From: Candidatus Melainabacteria bacterium
GTDB taxonomy: Bacteria; Cyanobacteriota; Vampirovibrionia; Obscuribacterales; Obscuribacteraceae
Direction: 5' to 3'
Length of the DNA stretch: 64,000 nt
Assembly (NCBI GenBank): GCA_003151275.1
Contig: PLXC01000118.1
Span: 16,725-80,724 of the forward strand
Position 1 is the first letter of the stretch, and each line of letters begins with the position of its first letter. The notes under the pieces are model-generated. The model ran no database searches. It was not told the origin of the DNA and was given only the letters and a program-made list of their open reading frames with translations. Below, in pieces: positions 27,428-35,054 of this stretch. The position numbers were made by a program, and so were the translations under genes.

Positions 27428-28273
27428 ATGACCCTAGACAGCAAAGTCAGTCTCGCGAACGAATTGGAAATCTCGGAATTCGAACTAAGCAAATATATCT
27501 TTAGAGCTGATTATCTATATAAACGGTTTTCCATTCCCAAGAAATCCGGTGGACAGCGTCACATCTCGGCACCATCCAAGGAGCTGAAGCGCATTCAAAA
27601 ATGGATCTCACACAACCTTTTGAGACCTGTCCCTCTGCATGAATCATGCACCGGTTATCGAGTTGGGAAATGCATCGTTGATAATGCTCGCCCTCACGTT
27701 GGCAAAGACTTCGTCTTGAATGCAGACATCGAGGACTTTTTCCCTTCAATAAGCGTAGATCGCGTCAACACACTATTTGAATCTTTGGGCTTCGCTCAAA
27801 AATTTGCTGGCTATTTGAGCAGACTCTGCACGCATCACGAGCTACTTCCGCAAGGCGCACCAACTTCTCCAGACTTAGCGAATTTAATTTGCAAGAGTCT
27901 TGATGACCAACTTTCAGAATTTTGCAAAGCCAGAGATTGGAGTTACACTCGCTATTGCGACGACATAACCGTATCAGGCAGCGGACTTCTAACCAGAAAA
28001 GAAATCGACACCATCTGCGGCATCATCACCTCAGAAGGCTTTAAGGTCAACGAAAAAAAGCTGAGAGTCGCACGCAAAACTTCGCAGCAAACAGTGACCG
28101 GTCTCGTCGTCAATGAACGAGTCAACTTACCGCGTAGAGAGCGCCGCCGCGTGCGAGCCATGATTCATCGCAAAGACACCACCGGTGTCACTTCCAAGTC
28201 CGCCCTAAACAAAATCCACGGACATGTTGCTTTCGCAAAAATGGTAGCTTCAGGTTCCGATTTAGGCGATTAG
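27428..28273 (+). CDS. retron reverse transcriptase
   Basis: 281 residues from ATG 27428; the open frame extends back to 27251, but that would overlap the msr-msd RNA. It opens with the usual YKRFSIPKKSGGQRHISAPS (30-49). The retron-specific NAxxH motif is NARPH (86-90); NADIEDFFPSI carries the first catalytic Asp (100); PQGAPTSPDLANLIC is 141-155; YCDD at 176-179 is the active site; and VTGLVVN at 223-229 has the VTG of retron Y regions. It is expected to copy the msd into RNA-linked DNA. The protein ends soon after the thumb, so no effector domain is fused. DUF488 follows after 65 bases. Confidence 0.9.
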   Translation: MTLDSKVSLANELEISEFELSKYIFRADYLYKRFSIPKKSGGQRHISAPSKELKRIQKWISHNLLRPVPLHESCTGYRVGKCIVDNARPHVGKDFVLNADIEDFFPSISVDRVNTLFESLGFAQKFAGYLSRLCTHHELLPQGAPTSPDLANLICKSLDDQLSEFCKARDWSYTRYCDDITVSGSGLLTRKEIDTICGIITSEGFKVNEKKLRVARKTSQQTVTGLVVNERVNLPRRERRRVRAMIHRKDTTGVTSKSALNKIHGHVAFAKMVASGSDLGD

Positions 28274-28338
28274 TTCTACTGCTCAGTTCGCTCAGCGCTT
28301 TTTTTGGATAGTATGTAATAGCAGCGCGCGGATTGCAT

Positions 28339-28776
28339 ATGGAAATCTATACTATTGGCTTCACTCAGAAGAGTGCCTCTCAGTTTTTCGAGTTGTTGAA
28401 GAAGCACCAGATTAGGAGACTGATCGATGTTCGCTTGAATAATTCTTCTCAGTTATCCGGATTTTCAAAGAAGCACGATCTAGCATATTTTTTGAGAGCC
28501 ATATGTGATGCCGAGTACATTCACATGCCGATGCTGGCTCCGACGCAAGAGATGAGAGATGAATATCGAAAATCCAAAGGCGGTTGGGCTCTGTATGCTC
28601 GGCAATATCTTGAGCTGATGGAAGACAGAAAAATTGAGAAGCAATTGGACAAGAAGTTGTTCGACATTCCGACGGTTTTACTCTGCACGGAACCCAAGCA
28701 AGAACATTGCCACAGGCGATTGCTAATTGAGTATTTGGATCAAAAGTGGGGTCAAGTGAGAGCGCTTCCCTTGTAG
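28339..28776 (+). CDS. DUF488 family protein
   Basis: The start at ATG 28339 gives MEIYTIGFTQKSASQFFELL, the standard DUF488 opening; a TTG two codons earlier is unlikely. IDVRLNNSSQLSGFSKKHDL follows, and near the end LLCTEPKQEHCHRRLLIEYL has the conserved Cys-His-Arg. About 145 residues, the full domain. Function is not established for the family; the conserved charged and Cys/His residues suggest an enzyme or nucleic-acid role. It lies 65 bases behind the retron RT on the same strand with no terminator between, so it is a candidate accessory or effector protein, though it could be an unrelated neighbour. Confidence 0.85.
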   Translation: MEIYTIGFTQKSASQFFELLKKHQIRRLIDVRLNNSSQLSGFSKKHDLAYFLRAICDAEYIHMPMLAPTQEMRDEYRKSKGGWALYARQYLELMEDRKIEKQLDKKLFDIPTVLLCTEPKQEHCHRRLLIEYLDQKWGQVRALPL

Positions 28777-28858
28777 CTCTTGCGGCGACAGAGGAAAATA
28801 GCGTCATTGCCGGTCACCAATAATCTATGCTGCAGCTTATTCAGTTGAACCTATTCAT

Positions 28859-30235
28859 TCATTTCTTTTCAATCACAACACTTCCATCTCCACAAAGTTG
28901 AAGTTTATAAGGCAGCTTGTATGTTTCCAACTCTTTTTGAAATAGAGAAACGAATTTGAACTTCTCGGAGCTGTCAATTCCAGCTATGCCCGCGTTGATG
29001 CGAGGTAATGAAATTAAGACGCCCAGAAAAATCGAAATCTGCTGAAAAGCTGGCGAACCAGATCCTGGTAGATAAGGAAAGATCAAGACCAGGGCAAACG
29101 CGATGATCATAAATCGAACAATTTTATAAGTCGGGTCCGCCCACTCTTGTTCAAAGCCGGCAACTGCGATACTCCCGCGTCCCACTTCATTGAAAATGAA
29201 GTGAGTAAAAGCGATCAGATAATAAGTGCCGACTGCGACAGCGATGATAATTAAGAGGTTAGGAACATACGATGTAATCGCAGTTAGGACAAGACTGAGA
29301 AGTGGGTAAACAAATCTTCCAGTTACTTGTCCTGAAAACGCACGCGTGCTCGGAAAAAACCCTAGCGTAACATCAATAAAAACGATGAACAAAATCAGTG
29401 TCACTAAAGCCCGAAAAATTCTGCAAATACCAATCAGAATATCCGTAAGACTATCTTCTGAAAGAAGCTCGGCTTTTTGAATTTTCAGTGAGCTAATGTA
29501 CTTGCCTCGCGCCAGGCTGATTTGACGGTACACGCGGGGAAACACTGCCGACAATAGAGCCAGAGCAAGAACCAACGTAAGAAATGCGACGCCTGTGAAC
29601 ACCGATGCCATGAAGAGGGTCCTGGGACTACGCTCATCTCTCTCTTTGAGCAAACCCTTTTTGAGCCTTTCAACGCAAATACCGGCCAAAGTCTCTCTGG
29701 ATTCATGCCCGACGAGAACAGCATCTCGATCTGTGATAGTGAATATTGTGTCGTTTCCCACGACTACATCTGTGCTGAACCCAGTTTCCTTGATGGTAAT
29801 GTTGTCTACATTAAAACTAGAAGATGGCTCTAGTTGTTTGAGTCGCAATAAAATTGCCTGCACACGCTGTTCGGGAGTGAATCCGCTTATGGTGCCTTTG
29901 AAACGTAGAACTTCTTCTCCACCAACAACCAATGGAATACCCTGAGCGGCTTCTTCGGAAACTGAAGGGAGAATCTTGGCAACAGGCTTTGCATGAGTCC
30001 GAGTATCAAGAGGACGAGTAGGCGGATTAGACACCGGCTGTGGTGCCGGCGTATCAGAGGGAGTGATCTCAAGATTCTTCTCAGGTGCCAATGGCTTTCT
30101 AGCGTCTTCAGTTAGTTGACCAGGTGCCTGTGTAGTCTGATCAACTTTTGCCTGCGCATGCGAATCTGGCGGGCAGTGTAGGAATAGCCCGACAACAATC
30201 AAAAAATACAAGACAACGCGCGAAGGTTTAAACAT
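28859..30235 (-). CDS. MscS-like membrane protein cut off within the pore helix
   Basis: 458 residues. A signal peptide (1-28) and a Pro/Thr-rich stretch lead to a periplasmic domain (about 105-205) and five or so membrane helices from 220. The segment FIFNEVGRG, IVRFMIIAFALVLIFPYLPGSGSPAFQQISIFLGVLISL is the mechanosensitive-channel (MscS family) run into TM3. Relatives continue with the Gly/Ala pore helix and a beta domain. Here the sequence switches to PRINAGIAGIDSSEKFKF and ends about 45 residues later, so pore helix and beta domain are missing. It could be a regulatory subunit, an altered relative or a decaying gene. Confidence 0.7.
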   Translation of the reverse strand: MFKPSRVVLYFLIVVGLFLHCPPDSHAQAKVDQTTQAPGQLTEDARKPLAPEKNLEITPSDTPAPQPVSNPPTRPLDTRTHAKPVAKILPSVSEEAAQGIPLVVGGEEVLRFKGTISGFTPEQRVQAILLRLKQLEPSSSFNVDNITIKETGFSTDVVVGNDTIFTITDRDAVLVGHESRETLAGICVERLKKGLLKERDERSPRTLFMASVFTGVAFLTLVLALALLSAVFPRVYRQISLARGKYISSLKIQKAELLSEDSLTDILIGICRIFRALVTLILFIVFIDVTLGFFPSTRAFSGQVTGRFVYPLLSLVLTAITSYVPNLLIIIAVAVGTYYLIAFTHFIFNEVGRGSIAVAGFEQEWADPTYKIVRFMIIAFALVLIFPYLPGSGSPAFQQISIFLGVLISLPRINAGIAGIDSSEKFKFVSLFQKELETYKLPYKLQLCGDGSVVIEKK

Positions 30236-30271
30236 GGTCCGAAGGATTTTGTCTTAGAGATTTTCGCAATA

Positions 30272-31762
30272 TCAGCTTGCCGCTGGAGTTGACGTCGGCT
30301 CTGTACTTTTCGGAGCATCTTGCTGCACACGAATCAGAGCCATTTCCTGAGTATTAGTAGGTCCATAGTGCACCAGAACTTGGCTGTCGTCCTGCACAAG
30401 GGTAGCTAGGCTAGTATCAAATACGGTGGTGTTGTTCTGACCAATCGTCCATGAAATGCGCTGAGTTTTCTTATCCAAAGCACCATAGACTTGAGATTTT
30501 TCGTTGGTGAGCTGGTTCATGTAGTTACCTCTCACTATGCCGCTTTGATTTATTGCAAGTTGAAGCAACATATTTGAATTGCTTTGCCCAGGCTCGGCAA
30601 GTGCGAAAACTCCAAGAGGTTCCCACTTCTCATTTGGATCGGCTTGAGCTGGTGCTGGATTCGCTGGAGGCAAAGCCGAATAGTAGGAAGAGAAATCCGG
30701 CTGAAGATAATTCGGTTGAACGGACGCTTGCGCAGCGAGTTGCTGCGCTTGCTGATAATACTGGGCTGCTGTTCCCGACGGTTGACCATTAACATAGACA
30801 TTGTCACCTTCGTAGGTGACGTTAGTTGTGTTGTTTGAATTCTTGGATCCGCCGCCACCACCGCCGTGACTAGCAGCAGCAATCATTCCTAACCCCAAAA
30901 ATGAAGTGAGTGTAGAAACACCCATGAAGGTCCAAGCTGCACCTTCTGACCAACCGGGACATCCCCATGCTCCTGGGTATCCCCACGAACCATGATAGGC
31001 ACCATTGGCATAACCATGCGCGTAACCTGCACCATAACCGTGATAGCCTCCGTAGCCGTGGTAGCCGCCGTTAGCACCGTAGTGGTTGACGTTAACGTTA
31101 TTAACAGAATCGCCATTGAATGAATTACGAATACTTTTACCTTGATTATTCAATTGATTCTGATTGAAGTTGTGAGGCGTCTTATTCATGTTGCCGGAAA
31201 TTCCGCCGAAGCCACCATCGGTAGGAAAGTGACTACCGTAGTTAGGATGATTTGTCATTCCGCCATGCTCGCCGAATCCGCCTTGACCAAATCCATCTAA
31301 GCCTGGTCTGTTACCAAAACCTTTGTCTCCGGCAAAGCCTGCTCCGTTACCAAAACCCTTGTCTCCGCCGAAGCCTGCTCCGCCACCAAGACCCTTGTTA
31401 CCACCGAATCCTGCGCCGCCGCCGCCGAAACCTTTATCTCCGCCGAAACCAGCTCCGCCGCCGCCAAAACCTTTGTCTCCACCGAAGCCTGCTCCGCCGC
31501 CACCAAATCCTTTGTTTCCGGCAAACCCGCCGCCCATGTGGGCACCACCGCCAGCGAATCCGCCTCCTCCGCCACCGAAATTGTGCCCTGCCGAGTGACC
31601 ACCAAATCCGCCACCACCACCACGGAAATGTCCACCACCACCTCGTCCACCGCCACCACCAAAGTGACCACCACCGCCACCAAAACCTCGTGCGTATGCG
31701 GGCACCGCCAACAGTGAACTCAAGATTATCGCCAATACGACTTGTGTTTTTTTAGTCTTCAC
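30272..31762 (-). CDS. exported glycine-rich repeat protein
   Basis: The start is placed at GTG 31762 (MKTKKTQVVL), with AAAGG eight bases upstream; the frame extends three codons further to a GTG abutting that site. A signal peptide ends near AYA. Residues about 25-180 are Gly-rich with tandem GGGGAGFGGDKGF-like units, then come Asn- and His/Gly/Tyr-rich stretches, a hydrophobic segment (WTFMGVSTLTSFLGLGMIAAA), and a C-terminal domain from about 375 (PNEKWEPLGVFALAEPGQSNSNMLLQLAINQSG) that looks folded. It is probably a surface or envelope protein; function unknown. Confidence 0.75.
   Translation of the reverse strand: MKTKKTQVVLAIILSSLLAVPAYARGFGGGGGHFGGGGGRGGGGHFRGGGGGFGGHSAGHNFGGGGGGFAGGGAHMGGGFAGNKGFGGGGAGFGGDKGFGGGGAGFGGDKGFGGGGAGFGGNKGLGGGAGFGGDKGFGNGAGFAGDKGFGNRPGLDGFGQGGFGEHGGMTNHPNYGSHFPTDGGFGGISGNMNKTPHNFNQNQLNNQGKSIRNSFNGDSVNNVNVNHYGANGGYHGYGGYHGYGAGYAHGYANGAYHGSWGYPGAWGCPGWSEGAAWTFMGVSTLTSFLGLGMIAAASHGGGGGGSKNSNNTTNVTYEGDNVYVNGQPSGTAAQYYQQAQQLAAQASVQPNYLQPDFSSYYSALPPANPAPAQADPNEKWEPLGVFALAEPGQSNSNMLLQLAINQSGIVRGNYMNQLTNEKSQVYGALDKKTQRISWTIGQNNTTVFDTSLATLVQDDSQVLVHYGPTNTQEMALIRVQQDAPKSTEPTSTPAAS
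31330..31530 (-). repeat. tandem repeats encoding Gly-rich units
   Basis: Roughly five imperfect units of about 36-42 bases encode GFGGDKGFGGGGA-like segments. The copy number is likely to vary by slippage between strains. Confidence 0.6.
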
Positions 31763-31794
31763 TTCAGACACCTTTGCTGAAAATTTCCGTCTGC

Positions 31795-32760
31795 TTACTT
31801 TGCCACGCGCACTACTTTCAAGGGTGCCGAATCGTTGTATGCGACTCCATCTATGGATCGATCAACTGATTGCCACGAAAATGTGTCAGGAGCAGTTAGT
31901 GATAAAACATCTGTTGCAACAGTGGTGCTGCCATCTTGATCAACTCCAATCGCCTTCACGATCCAGTTGCTGTTCTCTTTAGACCAGTCTCCATGCCCAA
32001 ATCCACCGGTTGCATCAAAGTGCCAAGATACAGGCTGTCCTATACGAGGATCCCAACCAATTACTTCTCTGCTTTCCAGTGCAGGCGAATCGGGCGATTG
32101 TTTGGTTTCGTATTTGCAGGTGATGAATTTGTCGTTCGCAGTCCACTCAGCCTTCATCCGGATTGATTTGCCATCCCGCTCAGCTGACCATTCACCCACA
32201 ATCCACGAAAGATCATGGAGCGGATTCACGTTTTCATTGGCAATGAACGGTGTTTCAGTCGCGTTCGAAATCAACCAATTTCCATCCTGCTTAACAAGGA
32301 CTATTGAATAGCGAGTTTGCGGTTTTGCTCCGGACCCTTCGTTGCGACGAACTACGCCTTCGGCCAATGCCACCGTATCTGAGAGCAGTTGCACTGGGCT
32401 TGGAATAAATTCGACAAGCTGCTTGCCCGTCTCAGCAAACACTTCCGCAAATCGTTTTTCAAGTGCCGAACGTCCCTTGAACTGCGCACCATCTTCATCT
32501 GTGTAGCTTCCATTGACAGTCCACAGTGCGGCCATTTTGGAGGGACTTCCATCTGCCAAATATTTAGGTAGCAGTGAGATTTGGGAAGCTACGACGGTTT
32601 TAGGATCACCGTCCGAGGATATTACGACTTCCGATTGCTTGCTCTTTTTATAAGAGTGCTTCTCCTTCTTTGCAGCCAAAGACATCGGTGACAAACTGAG
32701 GAGCACGATTCCAAGAGAGAACGCGACAACGGCGAATCTGTGACATTTTTGAGCAATCAT
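31795..32760 (-). CDS. secreted SnoaL/SgcJ-like protein
   Basis: 321 residues. A signal peptide ends near LAA. Residues about 55-175 form an NTF2-like fold: KYLADGSPSKMAALWTVNGSYTDEDGAQFKGRSALEKRFAEVF, then YSIVLVKQDGNWLISNATE; such DUF4440/SgcJ domains bind small molecules or act as simple enzymes. Residues about 180-318 are a second domain (DLSWIVGEWSAERDGKSIRM, REVIGWDPRIGQPVSWHFD) resembling the lipocalin-like domains seen with it in exported proteins. The role is unknown. It lies 33 bases upstream of the Gly-rich gene on the same strand. Confidence 0.75.
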   Translation of the reverse strand: MIAQKCHRFAVVAFSLGIVLLSLSPMSLAAKKEKHSYKKSKQSEVVISSDGDPKTVVASQISLLPKYLADGSPSKMAALWTVNGSYTDEDGAQFKGRSALEKRFAEVFAETGKQLVEFIPSPVQLLSDTVALAEGVVRRNEGSGAKPQTRYSIVLVKQDGNWLISNATETPFIANENVNPLHDLSWIVGEWSAERDGKSIRMKAEWTANDKFITCKYETKQSPDSPALESREVIGWDPRIGQPVSWHFDATGGFGHGDWSKENSNWIVKAIGVDQDGSTTVATDVLSLTAPDTFSWQSVDRSIDGVAYNDSAPLKVVRVAK

Positions 32761-32945
32761 TCGATACTTCCTCGCTGCTTCGCTAACCTTGAGTGAATCC
32801 TTAACAAGTGCCTGAGAGACACTAGTTTTACGATTCGGTGAACATGCTACTACATAAGCCTAAGACTTGCACCACGCGGACGCATTCTCACAGCAAAACC
32901 TTGAATAGCACGCCTTGTCCTTATAGACCAGGTGTGTCTAGGAAA

Positions 32946-34154
32946 TCAAGGGAACCACAGATGTCCGGGCTTGGGACCCATGTCTGGAGGATAAGTGCCT
33001 GGCACATTGCCACTGGAAACATTTGCCGATCCGAGACTCTTTCCAAGTTGGTGCAACCATGAGTGGTGAGCATCAGTGGCTTGTCTGAGAGTTGATTGAG
33101 ATGGTGCGCCAATAGAATGATCAGTATTTTCGCTTGGCTGGGGCGCCGCGGCAATGACAGGTGTGTTACTCGGATGCGCCGCAGTTGGAGAATTCTTCAA
33201 AGTATTTGCGACGTTGAGAATATTCCACAGATTGTTGACGCGATTGGTCACATCTTTCTGGGCAAGATTATGTTGATAAGGCACCAAACGTTTTTCCAAA
33301 CGTTCGAGCCGATCTTGAGCGGGTCTGGTGGCATAATTATGACCGTAGACAAATTCTTCAATGGCAGAAAGGCGTTGATCGGTGCCACTAACACCGGTGA
33401 CAAATGGATTTACCGGCGCTCTTGTTGGAGCATCGTCATCGATATCGCCAGAGCTGCTCGCAGGTGGTGCAAAGCCTCTGCCTCCAAGCATTGAATTACT
33501 AAATATTCCAGACCGACTTGAAGACGACGCTAAAGGCCCACTTGCGAGTGGGTCTTTGTGATTCTTGAATATTTGATGTGTTTCTGCGTACTCATCCAGA
33601 TTGTCTACACGCGCGCATAAGTCATTTGATTTCGACGGTGTGCCAAACGCTTTTGACTCAAGTCGAGACAAACGTTGAGGCAGTGGCTCATGAACGTAAG
33701 TGGCATTGAGCATACTCTGTTCAAGTTCAGTAACGCGAGGATAATTGGCGCTGTCGAAGGCTGGCGTTGATGTAACTGCATCGCTTGGAGCGGAAGTTGT
33801 ATTAGTTGAACCGGCAGGAGTGGCTGCTTTGTCTGCTGACGTACTTTGACTGGTTATTGAGGATTGCAATCGCTCAAGTCTGGCAGCTGTCGTTCCAGTT
33901 TGACCGGCGCCAAAAACAAATTTCTCGATGCGGGTCAGCCTTGCCTCGTCGGATTCAGCTGGATATTTGTGCTCATAGAGCTTCTCTTCAAGCTGGGCGA
34001 TGGACTGTTGAATGGAGCTAGTTTTAGGTGCGGAAGAAAGAGCGGCGGTCGCGGAGAATGCAGGTGTAGGTATGGACGCAATCGCGGCTACTATGCCCAC
34101 AATAAGACAGTGCACTGGGCGACGCATGGTCGCATAGTTCTTAGAGAAGTTCAT
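32946..34154 (-). CDS. exported protein with three LE(K)-FG repeat modules
   Basis: The start is placed at ATG 34154, which directly begins a signal-like N-terminus (MNFSKNYATMRRPVHCLIVG to FSA); the longer frame from 34208 has no ribosome site. Three modules recur: LTRIEKFVFGAGQTGTTAARLERLQ, LSRLESKAFGTPSKSNDLCARVDNL, and LSAIEEFVYGHNYATRPAQDRLERLE. Each is a short helix with the pattern RLxxIExxxFG followed by a second helix. Gly/Ser/Pro-rich linkers separate them. The family is not recognised. It is probably an envelope protein. Confidence 0.65.
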   Translation of the reverse strand: MNFSKNYATMRRPVHCLIVGIVAAIASIPTPAFSATAALSSAPKTSSIQQSIAQLEEKLYEHKYPAESDEARLTRIEKFVFGAGQTGTTAARLERLQSSITSQSTSADKAATPAGSTNTTSAPSDAVTSTPAFDSANYPRVTELEQSMLNATYVHEPLPQRLSRLESKAFGTPSKSNDLCARVDNLDEYAETHQIFKNHKDPLASGPLASSSSRSGIFSNSMLGGRGFAPPASSSGDIDDDAPTRAPVNPFVTGVSGTDQRLSAIEEFVYGHNYATRPAQDRLERLEKRLVPYQHNLAQKDVTNRVNNLWNILNVANTLKNSPTAAHPSNTPVIAAAPQPSENTDHSIGAPSQSTLRQATDAHHSWLHQLGKSLGSANVSSGNVPGTYPPDMGPKPGHLWFP

Positions 34155-34368
34155 GTTACTGGTCCAAGAGAGGGATCTGAACGCTGAGCATACAATTAAG
34201 GTAACCATTCAATCAAGGTGACGGGGCTAATGTAGGGCCAATCACGGGCGAATATCCCAACCAGGATGTGCCGTCCAGTCGAGTCTGGCGGCTTATACAG
34301 TGCTCGTCTCGGTAGAAATCTCTCCAACAGGCATAGTTCAAAGCCGGAGGAGACGAAAATATGGCTGG

Positions 34369-34842
34369 TTACTTATTGGGCTTGGTCAGATCAGTTGAAC
34401 CATCGTACCAGCGGGTCAACTCAAGCACTCTAGAAACGTGACTGAGTTCGCCGGCAAACATGCCCCTATGTCCGTTGGAATCTTTGTTAAAAGTACCTTC
34501 CAACAGAACCATCTTGCAATCGAAGTAATTCAGAGAAGGGTTCTTTTTTAGTCCCTGTAGATTTATAGTTTGCTTGTTGTCGTACGTTACCCAGAGTGAG
34601 TTTCGTCCCAGATGATCGGCATCTTCCTTGGACAGGTACAAACCGCTATCCTCAAATTTGTTGTGCAAATAGCCCGAAATTCTGACAAATTTATCGTGAT
34701 ATTTAACCGGGTCAGCAATGAGTTGGATGAGTGATACATCAACGGGTTGCTTGTCGATTGCCATTACAAAATTCCTCAAAGATAACGCAGCTATCAAGGA
34801 AAGGACCAGACAGAAACAGAACTTCTTAGACGTTTTCATCAC
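34369..34842 (-). CDS. secreted protein with predicted OB-fold
   Basis: 157 residues with a signal peptide (1-28, ending VMA). The mature part reads VDVSLIQLIADPVKYHDKFVRISGYLHNKFEDSGLYLSKEDA, then SLWVTYDN and YFDCKMVLLEGTFNKD. A string of beta strands with HDKFVRISGYL is the pattern of small exported OB-fold domains. The ligand is unknown. AGCTAGTG before the ATG is a weak ribosome site. Confidence 0.65.
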   Translation of the reverse strand: MMKTSKKFCFCLVLSLIAALSLRNFVMAIDKQPVDVSLIQLIADPVKYHDKFVRISGYLHNKFEDSGLYLSKEDADHLGRNSLWVTYDNKQTINLQGLKKNPSLNYFDCKMVLLEGTFNKDSNGHRGMFAGELSHVSRVLELTRWYDGSTDLTKPNK

Positions 34843-34922
34843 TAGCTCCGCGGCTTTTATAGTTCGTTGTCTGATTTTAGTCCATGATCGCAGCTGTTAC
34901 CATATAAGGAGAAGGACCGTAG

Positions 34923-35054
34923 ATGCTTTCAGTTCCTGAATCAAAAAATCTACTCAACCGATCGGCATGGGTGAACGGAAGTGCTGTTCCTTTTCTACTT
35001 AATTTTCTCATTAACGATCACCGCGATGTTTGCTCCTACAGCAGGAGCTGCTGA
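34923..35054 (+). CDS. possible 43-residue upstream ORF overlapping the TPR gene
   Basis: ATG 34923 follows AAGGAGAAGGA with six bases of spacing, a better ribosome site than the GTG of the TPR gene has. The frame runs 43 codons to TGA and overlaps the signal-peptide codons of the next gene in another frame. It may couple translation of the TPR gene or be chance. Confidence 0.3.
   Translation: MLSVPESKNLLNRSAWVNGSAVPFLLNFLINDHRDVCSYSRSC

Noticed and set aside
31330..31530. Repeat array that might be taken for CRISPR
   Set aside because: Repeats are in frame, imperfect, without unique spacers, and encode Gly-rich units; no cas genes are near.
31252..31755. Long plus-strand frames (167 and 91 residues) rich in Pro, His and Arg
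   Set aside because: They are the complement of the Gly-rich repeat gene; composition follows from GGN codons on the other strand.
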